Shown here: piece by piece, positions 14,701-21,706 of the stretch
How positions within the stretch are numbered: the stretch's first letter is position 1
How the letters are laid out: each line of letters opens with the position of its first letter
NCBI GenBank assembly: GCA_964525605.1
Contig: CAZGKT010000039.1
Location: 1-35,699, forward strand
Direction: 5' to 3'
DNA length: 35,699 nucleotides
Source: CAVTWJ01 sp964525605
GTDB lineage: Bacteria; Oederibacteriota; Muellerivitia; Muellerivitales; Muellerivitaceae
Position numbers and translations under genes: made by a program
The notes under the pieces: generated by a model
What the model was told of the DNA's origin: nothing
Seen by the model: the letters and a program-made list of their open reading frames with translations, nothing else
The model's database searches: none

Positions 14701-15108
14701 GGCTTTTCGGGTTTCACCTCGGGCGCTCCCTTGACGCTGAGCGGAATCACCGTGGACTTGAAAAATGAATACGGTGTGGTGCTGGTGCAAAGCCTGGAAA
14801 ACAAACCCCTGGCCGAATCTTCCCGCCTGCTGGTGACCGCGGTGGGCAACGCCATCAACACGGGCATGGAAACCGTGCCCGCCGGAAACCGCCTGAAAAA
14901 CCCGGGCAAGGAACCGGTGCTGGTGGAACCCATGGAGGGAAAGGTGCGGATCCTCCACCTCAAGGGGGATCTTTCCAAGGCGCAAGTGTACGCGCTGAAC
15001 GCTTCGGGAGTGCGGGTCAAAACGGTTCCGTGCGACCGGGACAACAAGAACCTGGCGTTTGAAATGAAAGCCGAGTATCAGGCGCTGAGTTACGAGGTCG
15101 TGCGTTGA
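11746..15108 (+). CDS. Large secreted glycoside hydrolase, clan GH-A-like (1120 aa)
   Basis: A signal peptide (about 1-26, ending ALRA) starts the protein. Residues about 28-206 resemble a CIA30/CBM11-type carbohydrate-binding jelly roll (KVDDFEGGNPS near the start, DFDLSVDDVAFVKD at its end). Residues about 225-430 look like further beta-rich modules. A GH-A-type TIM barrel starts near FWGVNLVASCNFP (about 483); the probable acid/base is Glu634 in MEVMNED and the probable nucleophile is Glu826 in YIVTEWQS. The last 200 residues are beta-rich. The start follows AGGAGG. It should act on a polysaccharide in the periplasm or outside the cell; the substrate cannot be inferred. No carbohydrate transporter is adjacent. 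Confidence 0.8.
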   Translation: MMRLMNRLLKLSMVALLLIPTALRAADDLWKVDDFEGGNPSTGTAWWTGCDNNHLGTSLSPIPFTVEKSGSPLSPGHSAHIWGHYGKNQAPWPYAQLSLALDASNGPFSLAPFKAIRFYAKGDGKVYKVVIQKASVADYGDYEFTFTAGSDWALVEVPFKSFTQPSWAKAVAPGFADATVLKFCPTVNEADFDLSVDDVAFVKDPDAKAGAPSVLGAGITELSSKEMESKQGSFRTLSLTDFANRNFRDQPQAPGWTGQGDNSVVDLPFGPHIFNGVPFDISAAPLKQCLVLRGQNNASYPLTADIPVNDKASALYFLHGAAWAAPKVGSYTVVYADGTKEEITVRNNVEVFDWWTPGTSPVARVGWTGANPVQDPVGLTLFCWPNPHPEKVIAKITASTPGDSSFMMLAGLTLGKEGAYLPQVLPKVYDTKDWFAALPIDVKTRKGTALDMSGLLDAPAGKHGKLTAKGESFVFADGVPARFWGVNLVASCNFPTHEQADWLAETLSQMGVNMTRHHHMDAPWTNRNIFGNKDNTLTLDPESLDRFDYLVAQLQKKGIYQYFDMIVHRKPLAADGVKDPDNVPNGYKVEGEFDPQLIGLERDFIRQLLTHKNPYTGKTYAEDPAVCLMEVMNEDSLFYRNGNTGEAGIPSAYYREEFNNLFNHWLTANFKNKKALTKRWAPAAGEAGAGLLPGEDPKKGTVAVIESWRNDDRKAFSRARQLDTFRFYYDTQLKFYQGQRDFVRSLGSQALITGSNHWTDSPADLFANAQMDYIDRHNYWANPEGGWGYSPSVTYDPRSMLKDSKGNLLNPLGLKRVLGMPYIVTEWQSAAPNDYREEAELVMAASCDLQGWSALQFAFSHSDSFGGALDNNFNVDNQPAQMALWPATALLFHRWDVKESQAEAWQALTDDQALDPETAYTLPPILAWTRKTGVQFTGKSHASADLTALLNSLAKSKQVSTATNPRQITYDYGQGQMTVDTPRTQGFSGFTSGAPLTLSGITVDLKNEYGVVLVQSLENKPLAESSRLLVTAVGNAINTGMETVPAGNRLKNPGKEPVLVEPMEGKVRILHLKGDLSKAQVYALNASGVRVKTVPCDRDNKNLAFEMKAEYQALSYEVVR

Positions 15109-15121
15109 CGTTCTTTTAAGG

Positions 15122-15188
15122 TGTCATTGCGAGACACGGTTTTGGTGGCGAAGCAATCCCTGTAAGGGGTTCACGCTTTTTGTGAACC
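15122..15188. repeat. TGTCATTGCGAG-type interspersed repeat with adjoining hairpin
   Basis: TGTCATTGCGAG (15122-15133) followed by GCGAAGCAATCCCTG (about 15148-15162) matches the family of the element at 5663-5749. An adjoining 7-bp hairpin, GGTTCAC against GTGAACC (15168-15188), follows. The block lies between the converging hydrolase and glycosyltransferase genes; the hairpin lacks a T-tract, so it is a poor terminator. Confidence 0.6.
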
Positions 15189-15213
15189 GCGCATGGCCGA
15201 AGTTCGCATCTGA

Positions 15214-17310
15214 CTACGGAATCCCCGCCGGGGGCTTTCCGCTCTTTTCCATCTCTTCAAGCGCCTCCAGCCCCGCCTGGGCGGAGGTGCGCGCGCCGGG
15301 GGTTTTCAAGGCCGTCTGGAAACACTTCCGGGCTTCCTTCCACTGGCGGCTTCTTAAGTCGAGGGCTCCCCGGGCGTTGAAAAGATGGGCGGCGGGCAGT
15401 CCCCTTTCCACGGCCAGGTTCAGCGCCTGGGCCTGCTCCTCCAACTTCTTGTCCCGGTAGTCCTGTTCCGCCACCTTCTCGAAAAAACAAGCTTCCAAAA
15501 ACCGGTCCCCCTGGAAATTGCCCTGGTAGCGGGCGAACAGGCCCCGCAGGATGGGCTCCCTGGATTTCCAATCATGGTTGTCGAAGGTCGCGTCCACCAG
15601 CTGGTGCGACGCCTGGTCGGCCAGGATCATCCGGTTCAAGGTTTCGGCCTGGGGGCAGGGAAGGGAAATGAATCCCAGCATCAGTCCCCCGTTGGGACGA
15701 TCCGCGTCGTCCGCCAGGTCCACCCATCGGGCGGAGGGAAATTCCTTTTCCAGAAATGGACGGTAGTTCTGATTGATGAGAATCGCGGCCCACCGGGCCT
15801 TCTCGGGGGAAAGGGAGGGGTTTTCGCAGATATTGAAGGGGAATGTCAGGTCCGAAAGGCTCTGATCGAACAGGTCCGGCACCAGTTCGGAGATCACGAA
15901 CCCCGGGCCCTGCGATTGGGCGAGAGGCTCCAAAATCTGGAAAGCCCGCAGGCGCTCGACCGACTTGGTCGCGAACCAATTGCCCCCCGGCTGGGTCCAG
16001 AGGGAGCCGTAATCCACGAAGAGGCGGTTCAGATCCCACCCGGCGGAAAGGAGAAGGAGTAGGGCCAGGACCCCTTTTTGCCAGGGAAAGGAAAGGTCCT
16101 GAAGCCATCGAACCATCCCGTAGGCCGAGACGAAGAGGAGGAAGGGGCAGACCAGCGCGATGCGGTGGGCGTCCGCCCCGCCGGTGATCAAACCCGGAAG
16201 AAGCAGGAGGAGAAAAGCCCCCAGGCCGAGGAGCAATCGATTCCATTCCCTGCGATAGAGCGGGGCGAAGGCTCCCCAGAAAAAAAAGGACGCCAGCACC
16301 GGGTTGAGAAACCCTCCTCCCCAGGGACGGTAGGCGAAATAATTGATCGGAAGGCGGCTTCCCCAGAAGAGGACAAAAAGATCGTTGAGCCCGGGCCATC
16401 CGGGCCCGAAGGGATTCACCCAGGCGTAGGCATAGTGGCCGGCCCGGTCCGGAAGGGATTGGGAGGCCAGGAGAAGAAAGAACAGAACCTGGGGGATAAA
16501 AAACCGGAGGAAGAGCCCCGCCTTTCCCCGCCCCCGGAGCAGGGTTTCCCCCAAAACCGCCAGGGTCAGGAGGCAGGCGGCCACGGGCCAGGCCTGAAAG
16601 GTGAAAAAGCCGATTCCCGACGCGATCCCGAGGATCAGGGCCTGGAGCGGTTTTTCTTTTTCACCCGCCTGATGGAAAGCCGACCACCGTTCAAACACCA
16701 GGCATTCCCAGACCACCATGAACCCGCCTTCCACCGAAAAGCGGGCCAGGTACAGGGGCCAGAAACTAAAGGCCCCTAAGAAAGTAAAAACAAACGTGAG
16801 GGTAGGGTTAAATAACCTCCGGGCTCCCTTCCAGAGAAAAAAAAGACCCAGGCAGGAAAAAAAGGCGGGCGGAAACCAGAGGGTGAACAGTGAAAGTTTA
16901 AAAAGTTTGTAAACCCCGCCCAGGACCCAAATATAGAGGGGAGGCAGACCGCTGAAATCGTAGGTCCACTGCCAGTGCCCGAACCGGGCCAGTTCCAGGG
17001 CGTAATGACTGCTCATGGCCTCGTCATCCAGGGGCCAAAGGGAAAGCCGGGTCAATTGGGAGAATCGGGCGGCCCCAGCCCCAAGGGCGAGGACCATCCA
17101 GATCCAGACCGGAACGGATTTTAGGAAATCACTCGACGGCTGTTCCCTCCCGGGGGGAAGAGGTTTCCGGGCCATGATCCATAAAAGCGGCAGGGAAAGG
17201 CCCAGGAGAATCAATGAAATCTGGGCGGCGAGAGAAAGGGGAATCAACGTGAGAAGAAAATTCATTCCCAATAGCCAGAGGAGGACGGACACCGACTGGA
17301 AAGGCTTCAA
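15214..17310 (-). CDS. Membrane glycosyltransferase (GT-C/PMT-like) with C-terminal TPR region
   Basis: A 698-residue polytopic protein. About a dozen predicted membrane helices fill residues 5-430. The first large extracytoplasmic loop carries LWPLDDEAMSSHYALEL (Asp95, Asp96, Glu97), the acidic signature of GT-C enzymes of the ArnT/PMT_2 type, which transfer sugars from lipid-phosphate donors on the outer face of the inner membrane. Residues about 430-590 form a soluble domain, and about 600-698 look like TPR repeats (AHLFNARGALDLRSRQWKEARKC region). Translation probably starts at TTG 17310, with AAGGGA eight bases upstream; no better ATG exists near the first helix. Acceptor unknown. Confidence 0.78.
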   Translation of the reverse strand: MKPFQSVSVLLWLLGMNFLLTLIPLSLAAQISLILLGLSLPLLWIMARKPLPPGREQPSSDFLKSVPVWIWMVLALGAGAARFSQLTRLSLWPLDDEAMSSHYALELARFGHWQWTYDFSGLPPLYIWVLGGVYKLFKLSLFTLWFPPAFFSCLGLFFLWKGARRLFNPTLTFVFTFLGAFSFWPLYLARFSVEGGFMVVWECLVFERWSAFHQAGEKEKPLQALILGIASGIGFFTFQAWPVAACLLTLAVLGETLLRGRGKAGLFLRFFIPQVLFFLLLASQSLPDRAGHYAYAWVNPFGPGWPGLNDLFVLFWGSRLPINYFAYRPWGGGFLNPVLASFFFWGAFAPLYRREWNRLLLGLGAFLLLLLPGLITGGADAHRIALVCPFLLFVSAYGMVRWLQDLSFPWQKGVLALLLLLSAGWDLNRLFVDYGSLWTQPGGNWFATKSVERLRAFQILEPLAQSQGPGFVISELVPDLFDQSLSDLTFPFNICENPSLSPEKARWAAILINQNYRPFLEKEFPSARWVDLADDADRPNGGLMLGFISLPCPQAETLNRMILADQASHQLVDATFDNHDWKSREPILRGLFARYQGNFQGDRFLEACFFEKVAEQDYRDKKLEEQAQALNLAVERGLPAAHLFNARGALDLRSRQWKEARKCFQTALKTPGARTSAQAGLEALEEMEKSGKPPAGIP

Positions 17311-17393
17311 AGGTTTTGTCCCTTGCGAGTAGTGGAAAGAAGAACACGATCACCATTATAGGACGGACGCGCCCCAGCATCTTTCGCAGGCGG

Positions 17394-18881
17394 TTAGATA
17401 CCACCTAACGGCAGATAAAGGGTACAGGAAGTTCCATGAGGTTGGAGATTTCTCACTTCGATGCGGCCCCCGTGGGCTTCCGCGATCTTCTGGCTGATCG
17501 GAAGACCCAGTCCCGTTCCCTGTTTTTTCGTCGTGAAGAAGGGTTCGAACAGCCGGGACAGGTTGCCTTCGGGAATGCCGGGGCCGTCATCGCGGATTTC
17601 CAGCTGGACCCAGCCGGGAACCAGATGGGACGCCAGGATAATCGTGCCTTCCCCCTTGAGGGCCTGGAGGGAGTTGAGGATCAGGTTGACCATGACCTGT
17701 TCCAGCCGCAGGCCGTCGGCCTGGAGGACCGGCAGGGGTTCATTCCAGTCCCACAAGAATTCCACCCCCTGAAGGGAAGGCGCTTGGGAGCGAGCCAGCG
17801 CCAGGGCCTGTTCCATGATTTGACGCGGAATGAATTTTTCCTTCTTGATCGACATTTCCCGGGAATAATCCAGGATGTCGTCGAAGAACCGGCGGAGCCG
17901 CTCGGTCTGGGAGCAAAGTACCTCGATTTCTTCCTTCCATTCGCCCTTATCCCCCGCTTTTTGCTGGAGGACCTGGGCGGTAGCTCCCACCACGGAGAGA
18001 GGCGTCCGGATTTCATGGGCGATGGCGGCAATGACTTGCCCCACGGCGGCCAGGCGCTCGTAGCGCAATAGCGTAGCCTGGTTTTTCTTCCGGTCCCGGA
18101 TATCCCGGATCATGGTCAGCACGGCGGGATGTCCCTGGAACTGGATCGGCGTCCCTTTCGTTTCGACTTCCAGGATTTCCCCCTCCTGAGTCAACATTTT
18201 TTGCTCCACCCATTCATTGGGCTCGCCTTTTTGCAGGATTCGGTCCACGCGGGTCAAACTGAGCTCCCGGTAATCGGGATGAATGAAATCCAGGATCGAC
18301 CGGCCCAAAAGTTTGTCCAGGGAGGGGGCCTTTAATTCCACCAGGCAGGCGGGATTGGCGTACAGGATCCGGCCCCCGGAGTGCACCAACACCGATTCGG
18401 GTGAGAATTCCACCAGGCGCCGGTAGCGTTCCTCGCTCTCCTGGAGGGCCTCCAGGGCCCGCCGCCTCTCGTCGATGGGGATGCCGGTCATGCAGACGGA
18501 AGCGATCTGGCCCCGGTCGTCCAGGACGGGGCTGTAAGTGAACTCGATCCAGACCTCGGCCCCGGTGGAACTGAGCACCGGTCTTTCCACCCGAAGGGAC
18601 TCGCCCTTAAGCGCCCGGCTGAATTTTTCCTCGAAATCCTTCAGCAGGGGAGCCGGCACATATTCGCGGAAGAGTCGGCCTTTCTCGAAAGACCCGCCCC
18701 GCACGGTTTGGAGGATCCGCTGGGCGTTTCGGTTGTAATCCAAAAGGGTCCCGTCCGCCCCGAGGAGGACGATGCCCTGGGAGCCGCTGTTGAAAACCGC
18801 GCGCAGGGCCGCCTCCGATTGAAGGAGGGCTTCCTCGGCGGAAGAGGTTGGGACGGGAAATGAAGGAGACGGAACGGACAT
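17394..18881 (-). CDS. PAS-PAS sensor histidine kinase (soluble)
   Basis: A 495-residue kinase without membrane segments. Two PAS domains (about 22-140 and 148-265, the second beginning ERYRRLVEFSPESVLVHSGG) are followed by HisKA with phospho-acceptor His289 in IAHEIRTPLS and a HATPase_c domain with the N-box (ILNSLQAL, Asn403), G1 DDGPGIP (431-437), the F-box LFEPFFTTKKQ and G2 GTGLGLP. All catalytic motifs look intact, so it should autophosphorylate in response to a cytoplasmic cue. The start at 18881 follows AGGGTGAG. No response regulator is adjacent, so it is an orphan. It lies 83 bases after the possible CheX-like gene on the same strand, and read-through is possible. Confidence 0.93.
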   Translation of the reverse strand: MSVPSPSFPVPTSSAEEALLQSEAALRAVFNSGSQGIVLLGADGTLLDYNRNAQRILQTVRGGSFEKGRLFREYVPAPLLKDFEEKFSRALKGESLRVERPVLSSTGAEVWIEFTYSPVLDDRGQIASVCMTGIPIDERRRALEALQESEERYRRLVEFSPESVLVHSGGRILYANPACLVELKAPSLDKLLGRSILDFIHPDYRELSLTRVDRILQKGEPNEWVEQKMLTQEGEILEVETKGTPIQFQGHPAVLTMIRDIRDRKKNQATLLRYERLAAVGQVIAAIAHEIRTPLSVVGATAQVLQQKAGDKGEWKEEIEVLCSQTERLRRFFDDILDYSREMSIKKEKFIPRQIMEQALALARSQAPSLQGVEFLWDWNEPLPVLQADGLRLEQVMVNLILNSLQALKGEGTIILASHLVPGWVQLEIRDDGPGIPEGNLSRLFEPFFTTKKQGTGLGLPISQKIAEAHGGRIEVRNLQPHGTSCTLYLPLGGI

Positions 18882-18964
18882 ACGCTCACCCTGTAAAAAT
18901 CAGAATGGTTGAGGGGTTTCTATTGTAACAAAAGGGGGGGAAGGACGGAGAACGGGGGAGGGTG

Positions 18965-19486
18965 TCATTTGCGCCGAAAACGCGCGATATCCTCGGAGTT
19001 GATGTCGATCCAGAACCGGAGTTCGATCTGGTTGCCCTTCACCGTGATCAGGGCGGAGGCCTGGGGTTCCCGATCGGGCCAATCCCGGGGGAGGGACGTC
19101 CGGAGCACGACCGGCGCCATCCTGCGGCTGTCCAACTGGAAGAATTTCTTCGCGAAAAGGTGCCAGAAAAGGACGGTCATCTCGATGAAGATCTCGCCCT
19201 TGCCCGAGCTGGCGCCCTTCTGTTTGCGCTCGAACTCATCCAACAGATAGCGCCTGAAATTTTCCGTGGCCCGGATCACCAGGAGTCCCTGGGCAGGTTC
19301 GGAGAAGAGGATGCCTTCCTCCAGGCCCATGGGCAGGACTGTTTCCGAGCCCCAGGAAACATGATCCCCCGTCAGGTTGGCCCAGCGCACCAGGAACTCG
19401 TTGAAAAAGGCATAGAGTTCCATGGAGGTGGGAACGCGGTAATTGGGAACGGATGCCTGCGGATGGGGGGCGTTGGGTTCGGTCAT
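18965..19486 (-). CDS. Unknown protein, possibly CheC/CheX-like (173 aa)
   Basis: I do not recognise it firmly. The order of elements resembles the CheX/CheC fold: an N-terminal helix (MELYAFFNEFLVRWANLTG), strands (GILFSEPAQGLLVIRAT), a central helix after GEIFIEMTVLFWHLFAKKF, and terminal strands (SALITVKGNQIELRFWIDI). CheX and CheC dephosphorylate CheY with an E-x2-N motif; here the corresponding helix reads EMTV, so the catalytic Asn would be missing. The context supports a chemosensory role, since it follows the receptor, cheW and cheA genes on the same strand. The start at 19486 has no strong ribosome-binding site. A different small domain is possible. Confidence 0.5.
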   Translation of the reverse strand: MTEPNAPHPQASVPNYRVPTSMELYAFFNEFLVRWANLTGDHVSWGSETVLPMGLEEGILFSEPAQGLLVIRATENFRRYLLDEFERKQKGASSGKGEIFIEMTVLFWHLFAKKFFQLDSRRMAPVVLRTSLPRDWPDREPQASALITVKGNQIELRFWIDINSEDIARFRRK

Positions 19487-19561
19487 GGGCTTGGTCGCGA
19501 TTCAAACGAGATGGGGGTCGAACGACCTGTCTAAACTAACGTTAGACCGGGAAAATTTCTA

Positions 19562-19594
19562 CAAGAAAGAGCCCGTACCCCTCGGTCCGGGCCC
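19562..19594 (-). terminator. Possible terminator after the chemoreceptor gene
   Basis: On the minus strand GGGCCCG pairs with CGGGCTC (seven pairs, one G-U) around a 12-base loop, followed by TTTCTTG. The T-tract is short and interrupted, so it may be leaky. Confidence 0.4.
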
Positions 19595-19621
19595 TTCAAA
19601 ATCAGCCGAAACAGGTCCGGA

Positions 19622-21190
19622 TCAAGAATTGTTAAGACGGATCACCTTGGTCCCGTCCGTTCCTGTTTTTTCAACCGGTTCTTCGCTCGAAGCCCGGGCC
19701 GGGACCGGTTTGTGCACCGCGGCCGATTCCTGGGGGGCGGACGCGCCCACCGGGGCCGGGGCGGTAACCTTTAAGGAAACCCCGTCGATCAGTTCTCCCA
19801 ACTGGCGGGAGAAACCTTCCAGCGACTCCAGCTGCTGGTTGAGTTGATGGCCGGCGGTGACGGCCTTTTCGCAGGCCGTACCGTTGCGGGAAGCGGATTT
19901 TTCCACCCGGTCCAGCGACTGGACGACGTCCTGGGTCCCCTTGGACTGGTCGTAGCATCCCATTTCCAGCACGGTCAGAAGATCGGTAGCCTTTTTGGTC
20001 TTTTCGCCGATCTGCGCCAGGGCGCGCACCGTTTCCTCGCCCGAGCGGAGCCCCTCGTGGGCCTGGCGCGAAGTTTCCGAGATCAGCTGGGAGCTTTCCC
20101 GCGCGACCTGGGCGCAGCGGTGCGAGAGGTTGCGGATCTCCTCGACCACCACCACGAATTCCTTCCCCTGCTCGCCCGCCCGAACCGCCTCCACGCCAGC
20201 GTTCAGGGCCAGGATGTTGGTTTGGAAGGCGATATCCTCGATGGTCTTCACGATGTGGCGTATTTTTTCCGAATTGTCGTTCAATTCCCGCAAATGGGCG
20301 GCGGCCTGGTCGGCCGATTGGGCGCCCGAGACCAGGAGGGTGCGGGTTTCCTCGACCAGGTGACGGGAGCGGCCCGCCCCCTCGGTATTCTGCTGGGCCA
20401 GCGCCTGGGTTTGCTCAAAAATCCCGGAAGACTGCTGGAGCACCCGTCCTTCCTCGTCCAGTCCGCTCTGCAACTGGAGCAGGGTGGCGTGGGCCCGTTG
20501 GGCGGCGGGTGAGGCCTGGGCCGCCCCGCCCTGGATGGACCGGGCCAGCCGGCGGACGGGCGCATGGGCGCTGCCGCCGATGAGGAAAGCGAGGATCAAT
20601 CCCGCCAGGAGCGAGCCGGCCGCTCCCAGGGCCATGAACTGGTAGCTGGACGTGAACTGGCCCGAGACCAGCGCCAGCGCTTCCTGCGCGGTCTTCTCAT
20701 GCAGGTCCTCGAGCTTGCGCAGGGCCTCGATCATCGGGTCGATGGAGGGATAGATCACACTGGTGGCCAAAATTTCCAGTTGGCGGGCGTCCTTGCCCGC
20801 GTAGGCGGCCTGGAGCTGTTCTAAGAGGTGCTGGTTGTTGATGAAACCGGCCTGGACGATGGACGCCAGGTATTTCTCGTCCTTGGTCAGGTCCAGCGCC
20901 TGGTAGGCGCGCCAGTGATCCTCCGCGCTCTTGGCGGCGTCCTTGATGGCCTGCCCTCCTTCTTCCCAGGACCAGCTGGCCCCGTTGCGGGTTTTTTGGA
21001 CCGCACCGATGATATCCACGGCGAAGGCGTCCGACACCTTCTTCAGGTGGTAGACCGCAGTACCGTTCTGCGAGGCCCTTTGCTGGGCCTCGAAGATGTT
21101 CCTCGATTGGTAAAGGCAAAGGGCCGCCGCGGCGGCCGCGCCCAGGGCCATGAGAATGATGCTGAAGAACCAACGATCTTTCCATTTCAT
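19622..21190 (-). CDS. Methyl-accepting chemotaxis protein (chemoreceptor)
   Basis: A 522-residue receptor. TM1 is about 8-26 (FFSIILMALGAAAAAALCLY), a helical periplasmic sensor spans about 30-180, and TM2 is about 183-205 (MALGAAGSLLAGLILAFLIGG). I see no clear HAMP domain. The cytoplasmic hairpin tip lies near 315-365: IAFQTNILALNAGVEAVRAG then EQGKEF. It differs from the consensus ALNAAVEAARAGE-x3-GFAVVA; the following VVVVEEIRNLSHRC is also divergent. The tip should bind CheW and CheA. The start at 21190 follows AGAGGT, 27 bases after the cheW stop, so it shares the cheA-cheW transcript. No cheR or cheB lies in the window, and adaptation by methylation cannot be shown. Confidence 0.92.
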   Translation of the reverse strand: MKWKDRWFFSIILMALGAAAAAALCLYQSRNIFEAQQRASQNGTAVYHLKKVSDAFAVDIIGAVQKTRNGASWSWEEGGQAIKDAAKSAEDHWRAYQALDLTKDEKYLASIVQAGFINNQHLLEQLQAAYAGKDARQLEILATSVIYPSIDPMIEALRKLEDLHEKTAQEALALVSGQFTSSYQFMALGAAGSLLAGLILAFLIGGSAHAPVRRLARSIQGGAAQASPAAQRAHATLLQLQSGLDEEGRVLQQSSGIFEQTQALAQQNTEGAGRSRHLVEETRTLLVSGAQSADQAAAHLRELNDNSEKIRHIVKTIEDIAFQTNILALNAGVEAVRAGEQGKEFVVVVEEIRNLSHRCAQVARESSQLISETSRQAHEGLRSGEETVRALAQIGEKTKKATDLLTVLEMGCYDQSKGTQDVVQSLDRVEKSASRNGTACEKAVTAGHQLNQQLESLEGFSRQLGELIDGVSLKVTAPAPVGASAPQESAAVHKPVPARASSEEPVEKTGTDGTKVIRLNNS

Positions 21191-21217
21191 GCTCGACCTC
21201 TTTCTTTCCGGGTCTTT

Positions 21218-21706
21218 TCAGCCCGCCAGGTTTTCCAACGCGGGCCTTTCGCCCTCGAAACGATCCGGGATAGCCAGCACCCGGTCCACATTCAACAGGT
21301 AAACCGCCTCGTCCCCGCGGATGAACATCGAGGACAAGAACCCCAGGGGCACGTCGCCCACCGGCCCGGTCAGGGGTTTCAACTCGGATGGGGGAACGGC
21401 GACCATATCCACCATCCCGTCTACCCAGAGGGCCGTGACCTTGCCCGGCTCGCCCGCCTGCACGGCCAGGAAGGAATTGGGCCCTTCCCGATGGGCGGGA
21501 GGGAGCCCCAAGGCCGTCCTCAGGTCCACCACCGGAAGGGTCCTACCCCGCGATTGCAGGAAACCCTGGGATTGTCCGCTCACGTAGAGGGGCTGCAGGT
21601 CCACCCCGCCCAGCACCTCCCGGATGCGGACGGCCTCAATGGCAAAGAGAGCCCCCGCCAGCCGGAATACGATCCCGTTAAAGTCCGCCATCGGCCTGAT
21701 TTCCAT
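21218..21706 (-). CDS. cheW: CheW coupling protein
   Basis: A 162-residue protein that is a single CheW domain: FRLAGALFAIEAVRIREVL, the LPVVDLRTALGLP strand-turn and the C-terminal VYLLNVDRVLAI. CheW bridges chemoreceptors and the P5 domain of CheA in the sensory array. The start at 21706 follows AAAGGAA and lies 29 bases inside the 3' end of cheA, so translation is coupled. The nearby receptor gene is the likely partner. Confidence 0.93.
   Translation of the reverse strand: MEIRPMADFNGIVFRLAGALFAIEAVRIREVLGGVDLQPLYVSGQSQGFLQSRGRTLPVVDLRTALGLPPAHREGPNSFLAVQAGEPGKVTALWVDGMVDMVAVPPSELKPLTGPVGDVPLGFLSSMFIRGDEAVYLLNVDRVLAIPDRFEGERPALENLAG

Noticed and set aside
12544..14985. An 813-codon open frame on the minus strand opposite the glycoside hydrolase
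   Set aside because: It mirrors the codon pattern of the real gene. The product is rich in His, Gly, Val and Arg with no domain, and the plus strand has a ribosome-binding site, signal peptide and catalytic motifs.
15168..15188. Terminator for the glycoside hydrolase gene
   Set aside because: The hairpin has no following T-tract on either strand and belongs to an interspersed repeat.
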